Assembly: GCA_030435675.1 (NCBI GenBank)
Contig: CM059624.1
Span: 7,650,769 to 7,714,768, forward strand
Direction: 5' to 3'
Source: Steinernema hermaphroditum
Taxonomy: Eukaryota; Nematoda; Chromadorea; Rhabditida; Steinernematidae
Length of the DNA stretch: 64,000 bases
Below the pieces are notes generated by a model that was not told where the DNA came from, did no database searches, and saw nothing but the letters and a program-made list of their open reading frames with translations. Position numbers and translations under genes: made by a program. Shown here piece by piece: positions 36,555-47,893 of this stretch (the stretch's first letter is position 1; each line of letters opens with the position of its first letter).

Positions 36555-39500
36555 ATGAACATATGTGCCCTGAGGCCGGATAGCGTCGTCCATGTCCTTA
36601 CCGTAATCGCCGTGCTGTGCACGACCGTCGCCGACTCTGTCGAGGTCTACACGAACCACTTCCTCGTGCACACTTCGAAGCCGGGCATCGAGAACGCGCA
36701 CCGCATCGCCAAGCGCCATGGGTTCATCAACCGTGGCTCGGTAGGTCTGCGCCCCCGAGGCCTCCTCGACGCCCCTTCAGGTCCTCGGCTCCGACACTGA
36801 GTGGCACTTCGTACAGCCGGCCCTCTCCCACGCCCGGACGCGCCGCTCCATCGGACACCATCTGAAGCTCCACCGGGACGACGAGGTGAGTGTCCTTTGC
36901 CGTGAGTGCCAATTGGCCTCCACGTCACAGGGGAGTCATCTGCATACGAACTGGTAAAGGTCATCCTCTGGGGATTAGGGGTACGGTAGGTGCTGGCTGA
37001 ATAAGGGTAGGGACTGTAGGGGGACCCTTTCGGGGGGAACATTACAGTCTTTGTCTTGGCACCGAAAGGTCACATGTCCTTAAGTTGGACTCGGGTTTCA
37101 AATCCTCTTGCTACGGGTCACGTCAGCCCTAAAAGGCATAAGAAGACGCAATCTTCTTGATGAGAGAGGAAGGGGCGGCGGCATGGCCCCGCGTGGCTTC
37201 ACTAGTTCCAATTAGTCGATTCGTCACTCCAATTTTTGCCCCTGATCGGGCTTTTTCGCTTATTATGCCCCTTTCTCCGCGAACCCTCGAACGCCTCGGT
37301 TTCAGGTCGCGCACGTCGAGCAGCTGACGGGATATCGGCGCACGAAGCGTGGCTATCGGTAGGCCCGAGGCGTCCTAGGGCCTAATGCGATTATCTCGCT
37401 TCAGCGCCCTCGAGAACCGCCTCCAGGAGCAGCTCGACTTCAGCTCCGTGCAGTCCCCCTCCGACCCCCTCTACCCCTACCAATGGTACCTGGTAAGTGC
37501 CCCCTTCCGACGCACAGAGGACCCTCTCTGATTTCAGAAGAACGACGGGCAGTCGAACGGAAAGCCGCGCCTCGACCTCAACGTCGAGAAGGCCTGGGCC
37601 ATGGGCTTCACCGGCAAGAACATCACCACGGCCATCATGGACGACGGCGTCGACTACATGCACCCCGACCTCAAGAACAACTTTGTGGGTGTCCAGTCCC
37701 CTGCCGTTCCTTAAGATGCTTCTAGAACGCGGAGGCCAGCTACGACTTCAGCTCCAACGACCCCTACCCATACCCGCGCTACACCGACGACTGGTTCAAC
37801 TCTCACGGCACGCGCTGCGCCGGAGAGATCGCCGCGGCGCGCGACAACGGCGTCTGTGGCGTCGGCGTCGCCTACGACTCGAAGGTTGCCGGCATCCGCA
37901 TGCTCGACCAGCCCTACATGACCGATCTCATCGAGGCCAACTCGATGGGCCACGAGCCGAACCTGATCCACATCTACTCGGCCAGCTGGGGCCCCACCGA
38001 CGACGGCAAGACCGTTGACGGGCCCCGGAACGCCACCATGCGCGCCATCGTGAAGGGCGTCAACGAGGTGGGCGCCGCCCGCCCGGGGGAGTGACGTCCG
38101 GCGCTTTTAGGGACGCAACGGCCTCGGCTCGATCTTCGTGTGGGCGAGCGGCGACGGCGGCGAAGACGACGACTGCAACTGCGACGGCTACGCCGCCTCC
38201 ATGTGGACCATCTCCATCAACTCTGCCATCAACAACGGCGAGAACGCGCACTACGACGAGTAAGCGCCGGGTTACGGTACACTGCACGGTGCTCAAAGGA
38301 ATTACGGTAGACGAAGGGTGAGGTATCCGAGGGAGATTACGGTAGAGCGTTGTCGAAGAAGAAGAATGGGTGCAACCGAGGTCCCAACTGGAACAGCAGG
38401 CGGTCTTTGGGCAAAGGTTGCAGCAGCATATGGAGGGGGACGGGGATACGGTAGCCGCTGGACGAGACGGAAAAAAGAGCAATAAATGTGAAATCAGTCG
38501 TTTGAAAAGGATATTAAACAAAAAAGAACTCATAAGAATTCCATTTTTCGGGCTTAGCGTCAGAAGAAATCCGAAATTGAATTACGGTAGCGTCTCTTTT
38601 GCCCAAAAAATGCTTTGAAAGTGCATGTGTCGTACTGTAGGTCGTGCTCCTCGACACTGGCGTCGACGTTCTCGAACGGTGGCCGGAACCCGGAGACAGG
38701 CGTCGCCACGACGGACCTCTACGGCCGCTGCACGCGCTCCCACTCGGGCACCTCGGCGGCAGCACCCGAGGCCGCCGGCGTCTTCGCCCTGGCCCTCGAG
38801 GCGAACCCCCAACTCACGTGGCGCGACCTGCAGCACCTTACCGTACTCACCTCGACACGGAACTCGCTCTTCGACGGCCGCTGTCGCGACCTCCCCGACC
38901 TGATGCTTCCTGTGAGTTTCCCCTCCGTGGCACCCTTGGATGGCATCTTCAGGGAGACAAGCCTTCGAAGAAGCCCGAGGATAACTGCACGCGCTTCGAG
39001 TGGCACATGAACGGCGTCGGCCTCGAGTACAACCACCTCTTCGGCTTTGGCGTGCTCGACGCCGCCGAGATGGTCATGTTGTCGATGGTGTGGAAGACTG
39101 CGCCCCCGCGCTTCCACTGTGAGGCCGGCACCATCAACGCCCACCAGTAGGCGGCCCCTCCGCGCCAGAGCCAGAGTTCTCCTCTTTCAGTGACATCCCC
39201 GCCAACGGCAACCTCATCCTCGAGCTGAACACTGACGCCTGCGTCGGCTCCGCCACCGAAGTAAACTACTTGGAGCACGTGCAGGCCGTCGTCACCTTCA
39301 ACAGCACCCGCCGCGGCGACACCACCCTCTATTTGGAATCGCCTTCTGGCACCAGGCAAGTCTGCCCCTTTGTTTGCCCGATCGATCGCACCAAAGTCAC
39401 CTTCTCTGGAGTTACCGTACCCCTTGCAGGACGATGATCCTTTCGCGACGCCCCAAGGACGACGATAGCAAGGACGGCTTCACCAACTGGCCCTTTATGA

Positions 39501-39752
39501 CCACCCACACCTGGGGAGAGAACCCCCGTGGACGCTGGCGCCTCATCGCCCGCTTCCAGGTAGGACGCTGGAGGGGACCACACACGACGGTTATTGTAGG
39601 GAGGCGACGGCAAGCATCGCGGAACGGTGAAGCGCTTCACGCTGATGCTGCACGGCACCAAAGACGCACCCTATACGGACATCGAGCCCCTGAAGGGTCA
39701 CGTCAACTCGAAGCTGCAGGTCGTCCAGACGGCGCACAAGCGCATGGCCTAA
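36555..39752 (+). CDS. egl-3: Proprotein convertase 2 (EGL-3/PC2)
   Basis: Twelve exons (36555-36740, 36781-36885, 37306-37358, 37405-37492, 37538-37684, 37726-38067, 38111-38259, 38641-38911, 38953-39146, 39191-39355, 39430-39559, 39600-39752) give 660 aa. Order: signal peptide (to about residue 28), prodomain ending in RRTKR, subtilisin domain, P domain. The catalytic triad is in [23 protein letters not shown] and [21 protein letters not shown] has Asp where furin has the oxyanion Asn, which is diagnostic of PC2. The enzyme matures neuropeptides and insulin-like peptides in dense-core vesicles. Intron 10 uses a GC donor (AG|gcaagt). The two long introns are listed separately. Confidence 0.96.
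36886..37305. other. egl-3 intron 2 (420 bp)
   Basis: An unusually long intron for this window. It holds one TACGGTA (36982) and no open frame of note. It could carry regulatory sites. Confidence 0.6.
38260..38640 (+). other. egl-3 intron 7, rich in TACGGTA motifs
   Basis: This 381-bp intron contains five TACGGTA copies (38273, 38303, 38338, 38447, 38583), mostly as ATTACGGTAG, and ends in GTACTGTAG. It separates exons that encode conserved subtilisin-domain segments, so it is non-coding. Confidence 0.75.
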
Positions 39753-42700
39753 CCGCCCCTCCCGTCTCCCACCCACGGTGTACAAACGTAGTAGTCTCTG
39801 TCTTTTCCCAGATTTCTATCCCGCACCCCTAACCGGGTCACATCCTCTCGACGACCACTCCGGACCCGACGACTCCGACGGCCCCCCTTCTCTCTGTGCG
39901 TGTACCTTTTAGCGAAGTGACATTAAATCTCTCTCTGACGGCGACTTTCCGACGACGACGACGACTCCGGCGACGCGCCTCCGAAGACCCGAGGCTCCCT
40001 CCTCTCTCCTCCCCTTCCCGATACCCTGTGAGACACAAGACGTGGAATAAATGAATTCAAGTTGAGTCCGAAATGAGGCGCGCCCTGTTTACAAACGCGG
40101 GGGAAGTGCTTCCGGTCCGGATATTGGACCTTTTTTTGACGCCTCGAAAGGCAATTAGGGGAGCAGGCGAAGATCGATCGCCGTTCGCCGAGCAGAAGGA
40201 CGTCGAAAGCCTTCTGCAGAAGGTGGCCAGGGGGGGGGAAATCGGATTTGCCCTGCAGAGGGAAGAGAGTCCAGATGATGAGATGTCTCCTCGAAACGTT
40301 AGCTTTTCGTCTTTGGAAAAAGTCGGCCACCCAGAAGAAGTGCCTCTCAGAGAGAATCGCTAATAGCCACGGGAGCCTAATTAGGCGAAGGGACTTTCGA
40401 CGCCGCGACGACGAATCCGAAACCCTCTGCCTAATGAGATGAAAACAACGACGTCGGCGGTGATGACGCTGTTTTGTCCCAAGTGAGCAATCTCGAGAAA
40501 ACAGCCTTCGACATTCCTCCTTCCCGGAAATCGACTCAGATTCGAACCAGAGAACAGTCGGATGCGTCGACTCTGCTCCGGGATCGGATCTGAAGGAGAC
40601 AGATGACATTGGGGCGAGCCGATTCTGTCCTCTGCAGCTTCATTCTTCATTTCAAGAAACGACGAAAACGACTGTGTCCGCCTTGTTTTTCCGTCGGTGC
40701 AGCCGTGTCCACGTGAACCGACGAGAGATCGCCGTGGGGAGGACAACTGTGGGCGAGAGCATTCCTATGCAAATCCCCTATTGTTTGCGGTCGAAATGTT
40801 CTCTCCTTGTTATTGGGTCATTTTATGGGAAACGTTTCCAATTCGGCCATCTTTCTTGGGGGAAGTGCCTGTTCCTTTCTGGAATGACATAGATCGCTTA
40901 GATGCGACCTTTTTCAAGGGACCACCGAGGTTTTCTACTTTTTCCTCGCTAAAGGTCACCTTCTGACGTTCACTCCTAATTGGATCCGACTGAGTAACTG
41001 GAGGATCGCCTAGAAATGTTGTTTTCGAAAGGACACTCAAAGGTCACCCGAGGAGAGAGATTCACTCGGGAGTCGAGAGTAGGAATGGCCAAACAAGGGA
41101 CCATCAAGAAGTAGCTTCAGGGCGCCCAGTTCTGCGCCATGTCTACGACTTCTTCGGCATATGAATCCGTGTTTGAAAATTCGGTCATCTCTCGACGATC
41201 CCACCAAAAACAGAATTTACGACTGTTTTCCAAATATTTGTCAGTTGTCGCTTTTCTATCAAACATCCTAACCGACTAGAAGCCTTCGGACGAGAAGTCA
41301 CAATGACTCAGGTGGATCCCGTCAGACGAACCCTTCCTGTACACACAGTTCCCTGTTTCCCTCCTGTCCTCTCCTATCCTACAAGGCGAAAGTTCGGCTT
41401 GGACGTGCCATTTCGTAAACACCATTCCCGGTATATTCCAGTATTCGACTTCCCGCTCCTATCAACACTTCTGTTTTCCCTTCTTCCGTCTGTTTGTCAA
41501 AAATTTGGCGACAGTCAACTTTAATCTACATTATGTATGTAGAACATGGCTAGGCCTCTTTCTGCCCCTCAGAGGTGGAACTCTCTCGTCACTGCCATCC
41601 AGATCGACTGTTTCGTGCTGTGGAGTCGGGAGGAAGTCCAAAAGATCGGCACAGATCGGTGGTCGGAATCGTAAAGGGCGACACAAGAAGGCGCTGAGTC
41701 ACAAACCTCGGCCCTTCCGTCGTTTGGAGCCTATTCCCGACCGCATTCTCTCCGCCGCCGCGATTCCCACCTACTTCTAGCTATTGTTTCCCCTCGATCG
41801 GATCATCCAATTAGTGGTCGATCGCCGCGCGCCTTCTTCTCCCTGGAAGCCCCTCCGGAGGCCTCCAGACGACCCCACGTGCCCTCTCGTGCGCTCTCTG
41901 TCGACTTTCGACGCTGTTTCATTTCGTTTACAGCGCGATTCCGTTCGCCCGATCGTCGCCAAACCGGCTCTGGTCGACCGTCGGCCGATTTCGGTATCGG
42001 TGGGACCTTGTTATGACGGATTTGCCACTTTCCTCTTTCCAAGCATGCCTTCCTGTTCCACTGTGGCCCTTCTCTCCCGGGCGTGCATCCCCTGGGCCCC
42101 TCTGGGTGACACCGATGGCTACTAATAGATACGGTAGTGCAGGAATGTGGTGGAACTAGAACAGTTTTATTCGATTCTGTTTTTCGGATGATCGCCAGCT
42201 GATGTAATTTGGCGACGTCTCTGTATTTTGAGCGTCTCCGATGTCATTCAGCTGATGGAGTCACTTAACGTCGTGCCTTCGAAACGACAAACCTAACGAG
42301 TCAAAACATTTTTATTTTGCTTGACATAGCCATTTGACATTCTTCGGATGTGGACTGACGATAAACATTGGCGCCAAAATATTTTCTGTTTCTCCAAAAT
42401 CTGGTATTCGGCGGAAATCACTTCTATCAACAAACACTCCCTGGCTATATAATTCGACCGTTTCCGGGCCAGGCTACTGAACTCGGATAGAACTCGAGTC
42501 TTGTCCCTTCGAAGACGATACAAAGACTAAATGTAAACTAAGAAGGTCATCTCCGAGGCCAAGAAACTTAGGTTTACAAAAGTTCGATGCCTTCCTATTC
42601 CCACGTTCAGTGGACTCTTTCGGCCCACATTCCTCTGCAGGTTCCGGACTTCCGGACCGTAATCCTTTCGTCGGTTCGGCACGCCACAAACGAGTTGAAG

Positions 42701-43879
42701 TCCGCTTTTTGCTTAATGGGGTGCAGTTCTCCATTGTTTAGTCGCGTGCGCTTCCCTGCAGGTCGTTAATATCGCGATGATCCCCTCAAGGCCGCCCCTC
42801 CCAAGCGGTTAATTGGTGACAGCACTCTCTCTTCGGTCCTTCTGGCGACTCGCCAACTCGCGATCTTTTCGCGATTATGCAAATCCCATGTGGTTCCGTG
42901 CTTTGTGCTTGCGAAGGGTGACCAATTCCTATCGGCGACGCTGTCTTCTCCGGCGATCAAGGGATGCGTCGGAGAGCGCCAAAGATCGTCCAATTTCGGT
43001 TCCTTCTCGCTTCCTCGTGTTCCTAAAGAGTTGCGTGGAAGTCTGCGAGACCGAATCGATCAGATTAGGGCTGTTTTGGAGTGTGAGCTGCAGGAAACGC
43101 ATTTGATGGAACGATAGAAAGCGCCAGGGATGACGTTCTGCTCCGAAAAGTGACAGAACACGTGTTTGGCGCCAACCTACTGATCAAACACAACGGAAAG
43201 AGTGTTTTGGAGACTGTTCCGGTCCGGAAGGCCAGTTTTTACCCAAGTATTGGAGTACTTAAGTGCAAAATGGTCGGACTAGAAGGATTATCACCGCTGA
43301 TTGTTTTTCTCTTCCTTATCTCGGACCAAGAGGAAAACATGGAATCGAAAAGTAGCTGAGATGGGAAAAGATTCAGTTCCGTTTCCTGTTCTCGGTCAAT
43401 TCCTTCTATCTCTAACTCGAACTGAATTGGGTGGTCTACTCCCTGCTTATTTAAATTCCATCTATTTTTACTTCGGAATCGGCTCTAGAATGCTCTAGAA
43501 TCGGTTGGCGTACAGTTACTGTGTTTTATTCCTGTTCCTTGTGCTTTTTGAACAACAAGTTTTCTAAAAAAAATCAATTTAGAAGCATGAAGGCAGTCAA
43601 ATGAAATGAACGCATTGACCAAGACACTGTATTAGCATTCACGTTCGGCAGAAAGGCAGGGGCCCTTCAATTTCGAGCTATGTCGCCAAAGATGCAGTTC
43701 GTTTTCTACTCTGTTTTCAACTGCGTAGCCGTCAAACTTCGCTCTCTTCGGCAAACTCTAGACCTTCCCTTCCACTGCAGGCTACTTTGTCACTCCCCTT
43801 CCACTCGATTCGCGACAGTGCACCCCTAATCCGCGTCCTCCTGCCTCTGTTCGGATCCTCGATGCTTCAGATTCGCGCG
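39753..43879. other. Four-kilobase intergenic region
   Basis: It begins with the egl-3 3' UTR (AATAAA near 40047). No frame shows a recognisable domain or exon chain. Forkhead sites lie at 40086 and 41415, and ATGCAAAT octamers at 40767 and 42877. It probably holds control elements for the SLC23 gene. Confidence 0.5.
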
Positions 43880-45863
43880 ATGTCGTCGAACTCTCTCGAC
43901 GAGGACAATAACGTGAAGTCGGCGAAGAATGGAAATGTCGTCGTCGAGTGCCCCGAGGAGATGGAGGTCGTCCCCCTCCGCAAGGAGCGCCGTTTCTACA
44001 AGGCCAACGACGTGCCCTCGCCTCTCGTCGCCCTCCTCTACGGCTTCCAGGTGGGCCCTTCCCCTCAACTCCCCATATACCGTAATCCAGCAAGTGATGG
44101 TCTGTGTCAGCGCTCTGCTCGTCATTCCGTTTGTCCTCTCCGAGGACCTCTGTCCCGGAAGGGACATCCATGAGCTCCGCGTCCGCCTCATCTCCTCCAC
44201 CTTCGTCTGCTCCGGCATCTCCACCATCATCCAAACCTGTCTCGGCATGAGGTACCATACTCCTTCCCCTCACAGCACCCGCTCTCTGCAGGCTCGCGCT
44301 TTTGCAAGGCGCCGCCTTTGCCTACATTCCCTCCATCGAGGTCTTCATGGCCCTCCCGGAGAACCGATGCAACGCCACCATCTACGACGCGGTTCCCCGA
44401 GAGGAGTACGAGGGCCGTTTCGCCATGGTAGGTGCTGTTGGGTGGGGATACAGTAACCCGCATTCTCTAGATCCAAGGTTGTCTGATGCTCTCGGCGCTG
44501 ATCCCGATGTTCATCGGCACGACGGGGATCGTCGGACTCATCACGAAGTTCATCTCGCCGATCACCGTCTCGCCTCTCATGCTTCTCCTCGTCCTCTCCG
44601 CCGTCGACCTCTGCGTCGGCAAGATCGAGAAGCACTGGGTCGCCGTCGTGTGAGTGCATGCCTCACCTTCTTATGGCAGCCTTCGTCATTTAGGCAGGCA
44701 GCTACCCTGTTCGCCACGATCCTCTACTTGGCGGAGTGGAAAGTGCCCGTACCGGGCTACAAGAACGGCAAATTCCGGATGTTCCGCACTAACGTTTTCG
44801 GACAGTACCCGGTGAGTCCATGGAAGAAGCCCCCGGAAGGCTCTCCACTTACAGTACCTGATCGCGATCCTGCTCTCCTGGGGCTTCTGCGTCTTCTTGA
44901 CGCTGACGGACCTCGTGCCCGCGGGGAGCGAGGCGCGAACGGACAAGAACGCCAGCATGAACGTCATCCGGGAGTCGCCGTGGTTCCGGATACCGTACCC
45001 CGGGCAGTTCGGGGCGCCGCGCTTCCACGCCGGCCTCTTCTTCGCCTTCATCGTCTCGGCGCTCACCTCGGTCTTCGAGAGCGTCGGCGACTACCACGCG
45101 GCCGCCCGCGTCAGCGAGGAGCGCGCGCCGCCCTCCCACGCCATCAACCGCGGCATCCTGGCCGAGGGCGCCGGCTCCTTCCTCTCGGGCATGATCGGCC
45201 CCGGTGTCGGCATGACCACTCACACCGAAAACATCGGCGTCATCGGGGTCACCCGAGTGGCCAGCCGCTTCACCATGGTCATCGCCGGCGTGCTCCTCAT
45301 CTTCCTCGGCGTCTTCACCAAGATCGGCGCCGTCCTCTCCACCATCCCGGACCCCCTCATCGGCGGCGTCCTCGCCTCCAGCATGGCCATGGTCGGCGGC
45401 GTCGCCATCGCCAACGTCCAGGCCGTCGATCTCCGCTCCTCCCGCAACGTCGCCATCCTCGGATTCGCCATCATGGTCGGCATGATCGTCCCCCGCTACT
45501 TCACGCGCCACCCCATCGAAACGGGAGTGGAGACCCTCGACCAGGTGCTCAAGGTCCTCCTCACCCTCCCCATGTTCGTCGGCGCCTTCACCGCCTGCGT
45601 CCTCGACAACACCGTCCCAGGTAGCCGCCCCTACCGTAACCCCTTACCTCGGCCTTCCAGGCGTCTCCCGAGAGCAGCGTGGCCTGAAGGAGCGCGGCCG
45701 GGTCCACGACCTCGGCCCCGACAACTTCGACGTCTACGCGTTTCCTCCGAAGCTCGCGTCCCTCATCGACCGTATACCCTACTTGCGGCTGCTTCCGTGC
45801 ATCCCCAAGACGAAGAAGGTCACCTCCAACAAAGTTCAAGACAGTTCCCTTTCGGGACAGTGA
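43880..45863 (+). CDS. SLC23 nucleobase/ascorbate transporter
   Basis: Seven exons (43880-44050, 44091-44251, 44292-44427, 44471-44649, 44694-44811, 44855-45620, 45661-45863) give 577 aa. The profile is polytopic, with about 12-14 hydrophobic segments. Family landmarks are LLYGFQQVMVC near the start, RLALLQGAAFAYIP, FESVGDYHAAARVS, and GMTTHTENIGVIGVTRVASR in the substrate region, where human SVCT has the same Thr/Glu/Asn-type core. The family carries ascorbate or nucleobases across the plasma membrane, usually with sodium, and the substrate cannot be fixed here. The ATG lies 9 nt after a GCTTCAG acceptor. It ends 49 bp from the convergent gene. Confidence 0.9.
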
Positions 45864-45912
45864 TTACTGTAATGTTATTTATCATGGCGCATACGAGTAT
45901 ACGGTAATTGCC

Positions 45913-47893
45913 TCAGTAGAAGTCGTCGTCATCGAGGTCTATCGGCGGCGCCGTCTTCCCTGGCGCCGACCTTTTATCGGCACTCAGGAAGCGCGCCAGG
46001 AAGTCGTCCTGGGCAGGAACCGACGCTGCTGCAGGGGTCCTGAAAGGAAAACTTGCGAGAGGCAGCGTCCCCTTCCCTACACTTTGGATTTGTCGGCTTT
46101 CGGAGGAACGTCATCGTCGGAATCGGAGTCGGACGACTCCATCTTCCTCGTCTGCTCCATAGAAGCGAGGATCTGGCCGTAGGAGGGCGTGGAGGGTTTT
46201 GTGGCGGGAGCCTGGGGGCTCGACGGCTTCGGCGCCTCGAACTGAATCGTCCTTCTGACGACCACGGGGTCCTCTGCCTCCCTCGGCGCGGTCTCCACCC
46301 TCCTCGGAGGCGATAGGGGCGCTCTGCCGCGCTCTACCGTATCCTCTGCCACCTGTTCCCGCATCTTCTCGAACATTCTGTCGATATGAACGTCTCTGTG
46401 GCTGTCTGCGACGAGCGGCTTCTGGGGCGCCAGAGGGGGCGCCTCCTCCTCTGGCGCCTCTTCGGTGATTTCGGTGAGTTTGTTGAGGATCTCGGCGAAG
46501 GAACGGTCGGAGCGCGTCGGGGGAATAGCGTTGGGAATCGCGTAGCCGTAGTGGTTCTGGGCATTCTGGGGGTTCATGGCCTGGAAGGCGTTGAGAGCGC
46601 CGAGGAACGGCTCCCGGGAGGGCAGAATCGTCCTGTGGTAGTCGGCCGAGGACATGAACATCCTCTGGTCCCGGAGGTCCGCCAAATCAGACTTGATCTC
46701 GGCCAGTCGAGCGCGGATTCTGGGCAGATCGGACTGCAGCAGAACCCCACTAGAGAGAGCCTATCAGTCTTGGACATCTAGGGGACTTACTTGGAGGGAA
46801 TCGGGTCGCTGATTCGAGGCAGAGGCCCCGGAGGAGCGACGTAGCGCTGGGAAGGGGCCGTCCGTCCGATGTCCCAGTGGTAGATGTTCGTCTTGAGGTC
46901 ATCGCGGAGTCGGGAGGGCGGACGCGCCTCCTGAGGTGTCAGGATAAGCATGCTCTGGGCGTAGGGGTCGGGGTTCGTCGGGTCCCTTGTGACGATGCGC
47001 TGGACGCCCCTCGAGTTCCAATTAGCGAACTTCCTCTCCTCCCTTCCCTCCTCCTTCGCGGTCTCGAAGCGATTGGAGCTCAGGTTTGGGTACTTCGACT
47101 TCAGGTACTCCACGTATTCGTTCTGAAACATGCAGTGGAAAAGCGATTTCTCAGAACTCTTCTTTTCTGCTTTCTGAAAGGGCCCTAATTGTGCAGTTCT
47201 ATCTTTATCGCGATATTTTTATCTTTAAAGTTCTGTCTTCTAAAAGAGTGAAAAGGGCACAGTGAAATGTTTCTCTCACAATGGAACAATTTTCGTTTTC
47301 CAAGATAACTTCTCCGGAGAAATTTCGCCTTTTGACAGCGCGTTTAGTTCTAAAAATCTTGCTGGTCCACGATTAGAATCGAAAGATGGATAGAAAAGGT
47401 ATCTTAAATGATAGATTCGCCTCAGAGTTCTTCCCAAGAAGAAATAAGATTTTCTGGATTTCATTCTAAAAAAAAGATTCTAAATACATCGAATTGGCAT
47501 GTTTAAAATAATAGCATGCCTTCTTCCCTCCAATCTCAGAAATCTCTCCTTTAGTCTTAGGTCTTAGCCGTCTTTAGTAAGTTTTTCCAAAATTCTAACT
47601 GGACTTCTCCGTTTTTGTCCTCAAAAGCGATAAGAATGGGGAGAAAACGGAAACAATTGACTCCGCTTTAAGCGCGCTCTAGAGGAGAGATCCTCTAAGA
47701 TACTCCAAACAATTGGACGTCTTCCGCACCCCCGTTTCCTCCAGTCAGCTCCCAACCATGAGTCCCCTCCTTCCTTCACCCCGATTGAACTCGGCTCACC
47801 TACCCGGGAACGGATCGCCTGTTCCAATCGATCGTCGATGTCGCGTAGATGGGCGCGCAACTGCATCTCCTTTTCGGCGTCGCGGAGCGCCAT
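45913..47893 (-). CDS. Unrecognised acidic coiled-coil-like protein
   Basis: Exons 47804-47893, 46791-47122, 46081-46749 and 45913-46039 give 405 aa. The first exon is a charged helix (MALRDAEKEMQLRAHLRDID). The second is a basic region with EEGREERKFANWNSRG. The third has a Pro-rich part, an ITEEAPEEEAPPLAP stretch, a helix (RMFEKMREQVAED) and an acidic Ser/Asp run. The protein ends in PPIDLDDDDFY. There is no membrane segment. Introns keep frame across all junctions. I do not recognise the family; a structural or adaptor role is possible but not shown. Confidence 0.65.
47123..47803. other. First intron of the 45.9-47.9 kb gene
   Basis: A 681-bp AT-rich intron bounded by CGG|gtaggt and TTTCAG|AAC read on the minus strand. 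No other gene is seen inside. Confidence 0.6.

Noticed and set aside
44302..45624. Long 440-codon frame over the SLC23 gene
   Set aside because: It is an Arg/His-rich shadow; the true frame has the transporter motifs and consistent introns.
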